64,000 nt of DNA from Candidatus Parabeggiatoa sp. nov. 2 (GTDB taxonomy: Bacteria > Pseudomonadota > Gammaproteobacteria > Beggiatoales > Beggiatoaceae): contig NBMI01000010.1 in the NCBI GenBank assembly GCA_002085445.1, positions 20,647-84,646 of the forward strand, read 5' to 3'. Shown one piece after another: positions 31,779-40,332 of the stretch. Under the pieces are notes generated by a model that was given only the letters and a program-made list of their open reading frames with translations, made no database searches and was not told where the DNA came from. Positions within the stretch are counted from its first letter, which is position 1. Every line of letters starts with the position of its first letter. Made by a program: the position numbers and the translations under genes.

Positions 31779-32346
31779 AGAAGCTTTTCTAGCGGTTATT
31801 GGCCCCTCACCCTCACCCTCGAACCTTCGGTACGGGAATAGGGAGTACACCTTCTCCCTTGAGGGAGCAGGAGGGGTGGAGTGTCACTTGGAACGAAACA
31901 CCCCCTTTGAGGGAGCTACTCTATGCACACAAATCGTTCGTAGGGTGGGCTGCTAAGCAGCAAGGACTTGAAAAATACTTGGTTAGGCTGAAGTTTTTGC
32001 AAAAGTTTCCGCAACGGAAACTTTTGCCTGAAAGCCTGAAAGCCTAACCAATAGTACAATGCCATTAAGTTAAGCCTTCAAATAAATTCTAAGGTTTTGC
32101 GCTTCCGTACGTATCATGGCACTATTAGTAGTAGGCTTTAGCTGAACGATAGCGAATACCGAAGAAACGAAGTAACGAGCTTCGCTACGATCATTTATTC
32201 TGAGGCTGAAGCTTAACTTAATGGCATTGAACCAATAGTACCGCCCGCTTGCCCACCGAAAGCGCGTAAATAGATATAAAAATATTATGCTTAAAAAGTT
32301 ATGTGCCTAGAGTAGTTGAGGGAGAGGGCCGGGGTGAGGGTAAAAA
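31779..32346. other. dnaB-rplI spacer
   Basis: It has a hairpin at about 31996-32026 (GCAAAAGTTTCC...GGAAACTTTTGC), the same family as at 9189. Two copies of TTAAGTTAAGCC / GGCTGAAGCTTAACTTAATG lie around an AGCTTCGCTACGA-type stretch (32060-32235). No gene. The short frame at the left is the antisense of the dnaB start region. Confidence 0.5.
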
Positions 32347-32796
32347 TCAGTTTTCGGCGATAACTTGAACAGTCACGAAGGCATCTACATCGGAATGTAA
32401 GTGAACTTCTATGTCATACTCACCAACTTGTCGTATAGGCCCATCGGGTAAACTGATTTCGTGTTTAGAGATTTTTATGCCTCCTTCATTGATGGCTTGT
32501 GCAATATCGGCGGCGGTGACAGAGCCAAACAATTTACCTTCAACACCCACTCGGCCGGCAATTTCGACAATAATCTCTTGTAATTGAGCGGCACGTTCTT
32601 GGGCCGATGTCAGTGCATCTGTTTGTGCTTGTTCAAGCCCAGCACGACGTTGTTCAAATTTCGCGATATTTTTTTGGGTGGCCAGTTCTGCTTTTCCTTG
32701 AGGAATCAGATAATTACGAGCGTAACCGCTTTTAACCGCCACAAATTCACCTAGATTGCCTAAGTGTTTTATTTTTTCGAGAAGAATAACTTCCAT
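32347..32796 (-). CDS. rplI: 50S ribosomal protein L9
   Basis: 149 residues, the normal length. The N-terminal RNA-binding domain shows MEVILLEKIKHLGNLGEFVAVKSGYARNYLIPQGKA, the L9 signature. A long central helix (EQRRAGLEQAQTDALTSAQE) and the C-terminal domain follow. It lies in the rpsF-rpsR-rplI-dnaB-alr order. A 7-bp TTGGTAA array fills the gap upstream. Confidence 0.98.
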   Translation of the reverse strand: MEVILLEKIKHLGNLGEFVAVKSGYARNYLIPQGKAELATQKNIAKFEQRRAGLEQAQTDALTSAQERAAQLQEIIVEIAGRVGVEGKLFGSVTAADIAQAINEGGIKISKHEISLPDGPIRQVGEYDIEVHLHSDVDAFVTVQVIAEN

Positions 32797-33247
32797 TAGT
32801 TAAAAAACCTCAGTATTCTGGATTTTGGTAATTGGTAATTGGTAATTGGTAATCGGTAATTGGTAATTGGTAATAATGGGCTATCAGTTATCAGTAGGGA
32901 AACTTGAACGGGTGAGGTGGCTAGGAGAAAGGTTTTTTTAGCTATACTTAGCACCGTTACACACCCCCCAACCCCTCTCAAGAGGGGAGTCAAACCGTGG
33001 CAAGTCCCTCAAAGCGGGGATGCCTGGGGTGTGTCGTGATTCTCAAACTTATCGAGCAAAGCTCTCTTTGAGTTTCGTTATCTCGCAAGCGGAAGTTACT
33101 GCGTTTCAGAGCGAAGCGAGATCAAAAACGCTTTACGAAGTTCTTCGCTACGCGAAGAACGAAGTTTGCTGCCGCTGAGTCCCTTTCCCCTTTCCGCTTT
33201 TTCGTGTTCTCATGTTTTTTCTTTCCCCTTGCTCCGAAACCATTAAA
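32797..33247. repeat. Spacer with heptamers between rpsR and rplI
   Basis: TTGGTAA is repeated about seven times at 32823-32875. A GAGAAAGG/CCCCTCTCAAGAGGGGA hairpin follows at about 32968-32990. 33040-33180 contains GAAGTTCTTCGC...GCGAAGAAC dyads. The usual rpsR-rplI distance is far shorter, so this gap has been expanded by repeats. Confidence 0.7.
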
Positions 33248-33478
33248 CTAATCATGTGCGTCGGAGTAAGGCAACAATGCCAAGTAACGTGCGCGTTTAA
33301 TCGCTTTGGCTAATTGCCGTTGATATTTAGACTTGGTGCCTGTAATGCGACTCGGCACAATTTTGCCTGTTTCGGTGACATAGCCTCTGAGGGTGTTTAG
33401 ATCCTTGTAATCGATCTCCTCAACACCTTCGGCGGTAAATCGACAATATTTTTTGCGACGAAAAAAATTACGTGACAT
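33248..33478 (-). CDS. rpsR: 30S ribosomal protein S18
   Basis: The frame is open upstream to 33676, overlapping rpsF in another frame, but ATG 33478 gives the normal 76-residue S18: [18 protein letters not shown], then [20 protein letters not shown] and a basic C-terminus. S18 pairs with S6 in the small subunit. It lies 52 bp after rpsF. The priB gene that often lies between them in other gammaproteobacteria is absent. Confidence 0.97.
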   Translation of the reverse strand: MSRNFFRRKKYCRFTAEGVEEIDYKDLNTLRGYVTETGKIVPSRITGTKSKYQRQLAKAIKRARYLALLPYSDAHD

Positions 33479-33530
33479 GGTACGTGCGCCCCGTTGAGAG
33501 TGGGTGGAAAAATGTTGAGTTTGGTGTTCG

Positions 33531-33944
33531 TTAAGCCGCTTTTTTTTCATTTTCATCACCCAAGTTATCTTCGTCGTCTTCAGTCTGGTTGTACGATTCT
33601 TCTTCTGATGGTTTCTGTGGCGTTGGCTCCTTTTTAGCCAGCACAGATGGTTCGGTAATCGCTTTTTTCCGCCCAAGGATCATGTGACGAATCACTGCAT
33701 CGTTGAAACGAAAAGCGCCAGCGAGTTCATTTAGAACCTCTGTGTCACACTCAATGTTCATCAAGACATAGTGCGCCTTGTGTATCTTATTGATAGGGTA
33801 AGCTAATTGGCGACGCCCCCAATCTTCGAGGCGGTGGATACGGCCATTTTGGCCTTCTATGATTGCCTGATAGCGTTCAATCATCGCCGGCACTTGTTCA
33901 CTCTGATCGGGGTGAACGAGAAATACCATTTCGTAGTGTTTCAT
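33531..33944 (-). CDS. rpsF: 30S ribosomal protein S6
   Basis: 137 residues. [19 protein letters not shown] opens the ferredoxin-like fold, and [22 protein letters not shown] is the family core. The C-terminal 35 residues are an acidic, Glu/Asp-rich tail ([18 protein letters not shown]), as in other S6 proteins that are polyglutamylated or have charged tails. First gene of the ribosomal-helicase block. Confidence 0.97.
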   Translation of the reverse strand: MKHYEMVFLVHPDQSEQVPAMIERYQAIIEGQNGRIHRLEDWGRRQLAYPINKIHKAHYVLMNIECDTEVLNELAGAFRFNDAVIRHMILGRKKAITEPSVLAKKEPTPQKPSEEESYNQTEDDEDNLGDENEKKAA

Positions 33945-34821
33945 GATGTTCCTTATGGATTAAGCAGCTTTATGCCCTTATTGAGTCATTAAGCAAGGAT
34001 ATGCCCCCCGGTTTCCCCCAAGCGGACTCTTATGGACACACAAGTCAGTATGTTATTGAAAATTATCATTTTTTAACTTCTCAGCCTGAGTTGTTAATGA
34101 ATACCCTTTAAAAAATCCGATGTCTTAAAGACATCGGATTTTTAGCATTACTTGTGTGCGTCGAGTAGCCCAGTGGGGGAAGGATTAGGGGGAGTTAGGT
34201 ATTTAAAAAGTGGCTAAGTATAGTAGACTTGATGGGGGATAGCAACTAGGCCCGGCGCCTTTTGATTTGTATGAGATTTTTTTCCAAAAGGGGATGAACG
34301 GGGTGTGTTTTTAGTCCTGTTTTTAGCCGCGCAAAGTATAAACATCGGGATAAATTCGCCAACCACTCCTCGGTATTGTGTTTTTTTGTAATGAAACTTT
34401 AATACCGGCGGGGTTTTCGATATCCCGTAGGTTTTTCGCGTTGCTTAAACTCCATCCCTTCATTCGTTTACTGTGAAAATAAACATCACACCGAGTACAA
34501 CGGATTAGGGGAATAAACGGATTTTTTCAAGGCCAATTATAACTTTAAAAAAATCCGATGTCTTTAAGACATCGGATTTTTAGCACTACCGCGAATAGTG
34601 AATAGCCAATTACCAATTACCAAGTCGCCTTTAAATAAGTTTCAAGGCTTTACGCTGATGTCCGCTAAAACGGACTAACTATTTATTCGTGCTGGTTTTA
34701 ATTAGTCGCTTGCTAATCAACGCGCATGTTGGAGTTCAAGGCTGGCTTTGAACAAAGGACGCTAAGGTTTTGATTTCTATGAGTCCGTTCGCGTGTCAAG
34801 CCACGGTAAACCTTTCTAAAA
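33945..34821. other. Spacer with terminator-like hairpins and a gene echo
   Basis: Two near-identical hairpins at 34110-34143 and 34546-34581 pair AAAATCCGATGTCTT with AAGACATCGGATTTT. Between them, about 34340-34410 resembles 35020-35080 in the neighbouring ATPase gene (AAATTCGCCAACCACTC versus AAATCCGCCAACCACTC, then GTAATGAAAC in both). It looks like a decayed copy of the ATPase winged-helix region. No intact gene. Confidence 0.6.
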
Positions 34822-35679
34822 CTAGCCAAGAACCACCAGTTTAATCAATTCAAAAATACCGGACGCGATTACGTTATTCGCTATAGATTGCCCCGTTTGA
34901 CTTAATTGCTGTTTTTGCGCGTTAGTCAACTCCCATTCTTGTTTCTGTGTCCATTCATTGAATGATTTCTCGTCTCGCACGGCGCGAGTCAGTTCGTCCG
35001 CTAACCACCATAGTAAGACTTCGGGACAAATCCGCCAACCACTCGGATTTCCGCTGTCTTTGGTAATGAAACCTGTTTTTTCTAGGCGGCGCAATTCTTG
35101 TCCAGTGAAATCCTTCATCTCACGGAGTAAGCGTTTTTGAGTAAACGTGTTATTTTTCACTAGCTTGGGTATCTGTGTTAATGCTATCGTCATCACCGCC
35201 ATGCGTGTCATCGGTGTCCAGAGTCGCCAAGTGTCGTTGAATGTCAATTCGGCGTTGTTGTAGAGTTGTTGCCCGGCCTGTTCTCGCCGTTGTAGGGGGT
35301 CTGTTTCGCCGTCTTCGTAGGCTTCCCATAGGGCCGAGGCGGCGGTTTGTAATAAATAGGGATGGGTGCCGGCGATTTTGCTGATGAAGCGACGATCTTC
35401 TATGTTAAAGCGTTCACCGGCCTTTTTTAATAATGTCTTGCTCTGTTCGTCTGCGAGCGGCTCCAACGTAATTTCTCTAAGTATATTAAAGTAAGGAGAG
35501 CCTGTTGCGGTGTTGTATTCTTGTGTTTGAGTGTTGAGCGTAGACAAGGACTGGCGACCGGCAATCAGTAAAGACAGTGCGGGCTGTAGGGAGGCTAGAG
35601 AGCGTAGACTCCCGAAAAACTCTGCATTGTTGAGGTGAGGATGGTTTAATAAGACATCAAATTCATCTAACATTACCAC
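34822..35679 (-). pseudogene. STAND/AAA-like ATPase missing its P-loop half
   Basis: 285 residues beginning MVMLDEFDVLLNHPHLN, which is the Walker B strand of an AAA/STAND-type ATPase. The domain continues with SLLIAGRQSLSTL (sensor) and LAGTHPYLLQTAA-type helices (AGTHPYLLQTAASALW), then a winged-helix region RLEKTGFITKDSG. The P-loop and everything before Walker B are missing. The codon before the apparent start borders a 0.5-kb array of the 30-bp repeat. The gene was probably cut by that array. Without Walker A it cannot bind ATP normally. Confidence 0.75.
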
Positions 35680-36199
35680 GAGTACAACTAATTACGCGGA
35701 TGAGTACAACGAATTACGCGGATGAGTACAACTAATTACGCGGATGAGTACAACTAATTACGCGGATAAACGAATTAGGAGATACTGAGTACAACGAAAC
35801 GCAGTGGCGGAACGCCTATTACGCGGATAAACGAATTAGGATAAATGTAGTGCAACGACACTGCGTGCGGATAAACGAATTGGCTAAAGATAAAATCCAT
35901 CCATAATTGGTTGGTTATACTTACTGTAATTGGTTTATCCTCAAAACGTTGTATAGTATTACGCAACGACAACAATTCGTTTATCCGCGTAATTAGTTGT
36001 ACTCTCATTAATTCGTTGTACTCATCAAGACAATTCGCTTATCCGCGTAATTCGTTGTACTCACTCCTCAGGACAATTCGTTTATCCGCGTAATTAGTTG
36101 TACTCTCATTAATTCGTTGTACTCATCAGGACAATTCGTTTATCCGCGTAATTAGTTGTACTAACTCGTTGTACTCAACGTTGGAACGACAAAAAATGA
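35680..36199. repeat. 0.5-kb array of the 30-bp repeat, copy A
   Basis: The left half carries at least six units of GAGTACAACTAATTACGCGG plus ATAAACGAATTAGG in one orientation; the right half carries inverted units (ATTCGTTTATCCGCG). The middle (35880-35970) reads GGCTAAAGATAAAATCCATCC, then TTTATCCTCAAAACGTTGTA. The same plan with very similar sequence is found at 39793-40290. Confidence 0.85.
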
Positions 36200-36880
36200 C
36201 TAATAACTAAGTGCAATCAAGTAGTTACCTGAAGGCAAACCCTCAAGGTTTTTGCAGAATTTTTCTGACAACATGAGTATATGCGTGTTCTCTTCACCTT
36301 GCCAACGATATTCTACTATGACTTGAGGTGAGGTTGGGTTGGATTCGCGTTTGACACGAAAATATTCGGCAATCATCGTTTTACCTTCCTCGGTGCGCAG
36401 GCGAATTTGTCCATCATATTTGAGACGAGTTATTCCAGTGATGGGCACTTTTTTAGCGGCCACTGCTCCCGGATCGTCCATGCCTTCATAAATCAGTAAG
36501 TTGACAGCACGGTCTTTGTCTTCTCTACGAATACTCCACCACTGCAACACCCATATCCCCAAAACCAAGAATACTAGCACCAGCGTAAATATTGCGAATG
36601 CGATTAATAAAAGGTTATCTGATATTAATAAAACGATATCTGATAATAACGAAATGACAGATTCTAATTTTATGCTAGGGAGAGAAAGTATGACGAGTAT
36701 TATTAAGATGGAAACTAGTCCAAAAATAACACTATTGTAGGTTTTCTTATAATGTTGTTGAGTTTTCTCCAAGTTAACTTGCTCTCGTTTCGTTTTTGCG
36801 AGAGTTTCCTCCAAGTTAACGACATCTACTTCAGTCACAGCCAAATGCAAATAATTCTTCGTAATTAGCTTCGATACCAA
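36200..36880 (-). CDS. Membrane protein, probably the split-off C-terminal part of the ATPase upstream
   Basis: 226 residues in a frame shifted from the upstream gene. After a short start (MVSKLITK) comes NYLHLAVTEVDVVNLEETLA with a coiled coil. Two strongly hydrophobic segments follow (VIFGLVSILIILVILSL and LLLIAFAIFTLVLVFLVLGI), then a cytoplasmic domain ending LPSGNYLIALSY. In relatives of the upstream TPR ATPase, a sequence like YL.LAVT follows the last TPR unit. This suggests the two frames were once one gene, split near 36865. Independent translation from 36880 is possible but its start is weak. Confidence 0.55.
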   Translation of the reverse strand: MVSKLITKNYLHLAVTEVDVVNLEETLAKTKREQVNLEKTQQHYKKTYNSVIFGLVSILIILVILSLPSIKLESVISLLSDIVLLISDNLLLIAFAIFTLVLVFLVLGIWVLQWWSIRREDKDRAVNLLIYEGMDDPGAVAAKKVPITGITRLKYDGQIRLRTEEGKTMIAEYFRVKRESNPTSPQVIVEYRWQGEENTHILMLSEKFCKNLEGLPSGNYLIALSY

Positions 36881-38717
36881 CGACTTTGGCTAATAGCGTT
36901 GTAGCCGTTTTTTTATCACCGCTTTGCAATGCCCCTAAAGCATTTTGATAGAGTTTCGCCAGATGAGTTTGTTGCTCCAATTGTGCTAATTCAGAACGCC
37001 AGTCTTGCAGATCGGAGAACTCGTTGGCTAATTGGCGTACCAATTTCAACGCTTCTTGAGAACGTTTTTCCGTTTTTAATTCTTCCAACTTTTTTAAAGA
37101 GTTAGAGAATTCTCGGTGACGTATTTTCTGCTCAACTTCGGCAACTTTCTCGTTAAGCCCAACCTTCCGATAGGCTTTTAATGCGGTTTCAAAATCATTT
37201 TTAGCCAAAGCCGCATCACCGCGCTGTTGCCAAATGTCTATTCGTCTATCTGCTGCTTCTGATTGATTGGGTTCTAATTCCAGCACTTGCTCATAGAAGC
37301 CCAATTGTTGTTCCTCATTATCAGCTTTGTTAGCCAATTCCAGCAAAGCCTGTCTCAAGCGCGAACGAGCGGCAACTGGTTGATATTCATACAATCGTTC
37401 CAATAATTTTCTGGCTTCTTCGGCTTGCCCTTGAGCCAACAGAATATCAGCTAACAACTGATTCGCGTTGACATGATTGGGATTCAATCCAATAGCTTGG
37501 CGTAACGGATTGAAGGCAGTTTCTAATTGTCCGCCTCGATACAAGCCCAAAGCGGCTTGGTAAAAGCTTTCCGCCACCGGTTCAATGCGATCAAGTTCTT
37601 CCTGTACTCGCTTTAAGGGCTTATTTTCCTCAATCCAACGGCGCAGTAACTCAACGCGAAAACGATAGCCACCGTTAGCGGGTTCCAGCAAATCCCACTC
37701 TCGCAACAAACGGGGGGCATTTTGTAATTCCCGAATGACTACACGCACACCGCTTTCATGCAGACATTTTTCCAAGGCTTCCTCAGTCATGGGTTTGGGG
37801 CCAGCTTCAGCCAAAGCCGAAGCCACTATTCGTTCGGCTGGGGGCAAACCATCCCATAACCACTCCAAGGTATTGCGACTGGAGTCCAAAGTATCGAAAA
37901 TAACTTCTTCCACATCCGCAGGAGTGGCAGCGGGAATCGTTTCTGGGCTTTCATCGTAGGCGCATTTCTCCCAAACATGGGAACACAGTTGTTGTGTGAG
38001 AAAGGCATGACCGTTTGTGTATTGCCAAACACAGTCTATCGCCTCATCAGACCAGTTGAGGCTATGATTAGCCTCGGATAAACGCACCAGTTTTTGAGTA
38101 TCTTCTTGATTTAAAAGTGATACACGCTTGGTATCTGTGCCTTTAAATACAGACAAGGCAATATTGGTGAGATCAGCAACATTACGCCCAATCACAAACA
38201 CAAAATTCAGATGTTGGGTATCGATATCCAGTAGTTGACGCAAATAGGGAAAAAAGGCCTTTCCTGCCGGCTGTTCGGCTTCGGGCGCCGCCAGTAGTAC
38301 ATCAAATTCATCAAACAACAAGACTAAGGCCCTATTTTCTGCTGACAAACTTTGCAAGACATTGGGTAACCACGTTTCTTGGAAAGCGGTTTCAGGCGCT
38401 TCGCCCAAATCCGGATCGGCTTGGTTTAGGGCATTGGCAATGCTTTTGGCTAACACACTGACGACTTGGCCCACTGTCCAACTGGCTTTGTCTTGTAAGT
38501 CAAAGTAAATTGGGCAATAATTTCCTTCGCTGGGCAAATGGGCCTTTAAGTATTGCAGCACCGAGGTTTTACCAATGCGCCGTTGGCCGTATAAAACAAT
38601 GGCATTATCTTGAGGCCGACGCAACATTTGCACAACTTTGTTCAACACATCGATGCGTCCAACAAAGGCATTGCTATTGCCGACGGGATTGCCGGCGATG
38701 TAAGGATTATCTGGCAT
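36831..38717 (-). CDS. STAND-type ATPase with TPR-like repeats
   Basis: 628 residues. The AAA/STAND nucleotide-binding domain has VLYGQRRIGKTSVLQ (Walker A, residues 41-55) and ALVLLFDEFDVLL (Walker B, 130-142). A winged-helix region follows (LLREWDLLEPANGGYRFRV), then TPR-like helices from about residue 380 (ALGLYRGGQLETAFNPLRQA, LLADILLAQGQAEEARKLL, ALKAYRKVG). STAND proteins often act as signal-triggered switches, including in defence, but no effector domain is visible. The frame ends NYEELFAFGCD by an apparent frameshift into the next ORF. It is the largest gene of a block bracketed by two repeat arrays. Confidence 0.8.
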   Translation of the reverse strand: MPDNPYIAGNPVGNSNAFVGRIDVLNKVVQMLRRPQDNAIVLYGQRRIGKTSVLQYLKAHLPSEGNYCPIYFDLQDKASWTVGQVVSVLAKSIANALNQADPDLGEAPETAFQETWLPNVLQSLSAENRALVLLFDEFDVLLAAPEAEQPAGKAFFPYLRQLLDIDTQHLNFVFVIGRNVADLTNIALSVFKGTDTKRVSLLNQEDTQKLVRLSEANHSLNWSDEAIDCVWQYTNGHAFLTQQLCSHVWEKCAYDESPETIPAATPADVEEVIFDTLDSSRNTLEWLWDGLPPAERIVASALAEAGPKPMTEEALEKCLHESGVRVVIRELQNAPRLLREWDLLEPANGGYRFRVELLRRWIEENKPLKRVQEELDRIEPVAESFYQAALGLYRGGQLETAFNPLRQAIGLNPNHVNANQLLADILLAQGQAEEARKLLERLYEYQPVAARSRLRQALLELANKADNEEQQLGFYEQVLELEPNQSEAADRRIDIWQQRGDAALAKNDFETALKAYRKVGLNEKVAEVEQKIRHREFSNSLKKLEELKTEKRSQEALKLVRQLANEFSDLQDWRSELAQLEQQTHLAKLYQNALGALQSGDKKTATTLLAKVVGIEANYEELFAFGCD

Positions 38718-38820
38718 GGCGTAGTTCTAAATAGAAAATCATATTTTAGAGATACCGTTTGGATGAATAATTATAGTCTATTATTCATTTTCAAACTATT
38801 GTGTTTGAGAACATGGCCCA

Positions 38821-39339
38821 TTATTCGGGGCCTTCTGATGATGAATCTTGTTTCAGTTTCGGCCGGCGTCCAGTTATAAAAACATACGCCAAACCAATTA
38901 ACGTCGTTCCATACACAATAAGCCCAGAAATTTCAAACCCATAACCAATTAAGAACATTCCGCTAAACGCTATCATGCCCACTATGAGAAGAGCGTAATG
39001 TTGACCTCTTGACTGAACTTGGTATATTTTGTCAAGCTTTTCTTTTTCCATCTTTTGACGATGTACCAATTGCCGTTCGGCCATTTTTAGAATTCTATTG
39101 GCAGCACCTGGCAACACTTCCTCGTATTCTTTTAATGCCGACGGCGGTGGAAGAGGCCCCTCCCAAAATCGAGAAATAGAACTCAGTTGCGGATGTTTTT
39201 GTATCCGAATAATAACCTCTTCTTTCTGTTCATCATCAAGTTGATTAAACAACTCAATCAACTCCCTTGAATCATCCAATCGATCTTTCGTCTCGTCTTT
39301 GCCACTTTTATTGGCTAGTTGTTTCTCTTCTGAACTCAT
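38821..39339 (-). CDS. DUF2335 membrane protein
   Basis: 172 residues: a charged N-terminal half, then SRFWEGPLPPPSALKEYEEVLPGAANRIL with KMAERQLVHRQ, the DUF2335 signature. Two close hydrophobic segments follow (YALLIVGMIAFSGMFLIGYG and ISGLIVYGTTLIGLAYVFI). The family function is unknown. Its start overlaps the stop of the next gene upstream by 4 nt, so they form an operon with the hypothetical protein at 39336-39719. Confidence 0.8.
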   Translation of the reverse strand: MSSEEKQLANKSGKDETKDRLDDSRELIELFNQLDDEQKEEVIIRIQKHPQLSSISRFWEGPLPPPSALKEYEEVLPGAANRILKMAERQLVHRQKMEKEKLDKIYQVQSRGQHYALLIVGMIAFSGMFLIGYGFEISGLIVYGTTLIGLAYVFITGRRPKLKQDSSSEGPE

Positions 39340-39719
39340 TTCTGTTCCTTCGTGTTAAAGAGGGCATATTCGGCGCTAAAGTATGCACTCCAAAGATCAT
39401 CACCGACATTTTGCCAATCTGATTGCAACGCTTGTGTATCAGACTGGTAAAATAGAGCATCATCAAGTAACGATGAGGCTGAGACTTGCGGGTTCAAATT
39501 AAAAATAGAACTCGCACCCGCCAAGTAATCTGTCGGTGTGTAAACACTTTCAACTTCATTGATTTTTTTGAGGGCTTTGAGTTTGGCTAGATAATTTTGA
39601 CGGTTTTCACCACTTTCGTCATGCTCTTTCACGGCCTTAATCAAGGCTTCCAGACACGCTTTAATGGCATTATGGCGTTTTTTCTCTTGAGCCTTAATAG
39701 ATGCTATTACTCTGTTCAT
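39336..39719 (-). CDS. Hypothetical protein co-transcribed with DUF2335 gene
   Basis: 127 residues, helical and lysine-rich at first (IKAQEKKRHNAIKACLEALI), then acidic and aromatic (DWQNVGDDLWSAYFSAEYAL). No family recognised. It is translationally coupled to the DUF2335 protein by an ATGA overlap, so the two probably work together. It is the first gene of the block between the two repeat arrays. Confidence 0.6.
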   Translation of the reverse strand: MNRVIASIKAQEKKRHNAIKACLEALIKAVKEHDESGENRQNYLAKLKALKKINEVESVYTPTDYLAGASSIFNLNPQVSASSLLDDALFYQSDTQALQSDWQNVGDDLWSAYFSAEYALFNTKEQK

Positions 39720-40332
39720 GTTGCTACCCTGGCGTTGTTTGGATATCAGTTTATTTTTCTATTTTAGCGTTTTCGATACCGCTTGGAAAGCCAAGAGTAC
39801 AACTAATTACGCGGATAAACGAATTAGGAGATACTGAGTACAACTAATTACGCGGATAAACGAATTAGGAGATACCGAGTACAACTAATTACGCGGATAA
39901 ACGAATTAGAAGATACTGAGTACAACTAATTACGCGGATAAAGGAATTAGGATAAATGTAGTGCAACAACACTGCGGATAAACGAATTGGCTAAAGAGAA
40001 AATCCATCCATAATTGGTTATACTTACTGTAATTGGTTTATCCTCAAAACGTTGTATAATATTACGCAACTACAACAATTCGTTTATCCGCGTAATTCGT
40101 TGTACTGTCATTCATTCGTTGTACTCATAAGGACAATTCGTTTATCCGCGTAATTCGTTGTACTGTCATTCATTCGTTGTACTCATCAGGACAATTCGTT
40201 TATCCGCGTAATTAGTTGTACTCATCAGGAGGACAATTCGTTTATCCGCGCAATTCGTTGTACTCTCATTAATTCGTTGTACTCATTTTAAATGTCCAAA
40301 GCTAAAGCTTTGGACTCCAAAATATAGCAGCT
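39720..40332. repeat. 0.5-kb array of the 30-bp repeat, copy B
   Basis: At 39793-40290 there are four to five units of GAGTACAACTAATTACGCGG plus ATAAACGAATTAGG, the same central segment as copy A (GAAAATCCATCCATAATTGG ... CAAAACGTTGTATAATATT), and inverted units on the right. It ends next to a TCCAAAGCTAAAGCTTTGGA hairpin just after the transglutaminase gene. Confidence 0.85.

Noticed and set aside
32796..32993. 65-codon ORF upstream of rplI
   Set aside because: It translates the TTGGTAA heptamer array (LPITNYRLPITNYQL).
35680..36180. CRISPR array
   Set aside because: Repeat units are similar to CRISPR repeats in length, but spacing is irregular, units occur in both orientations and the intervening sequences are not unique spacers.
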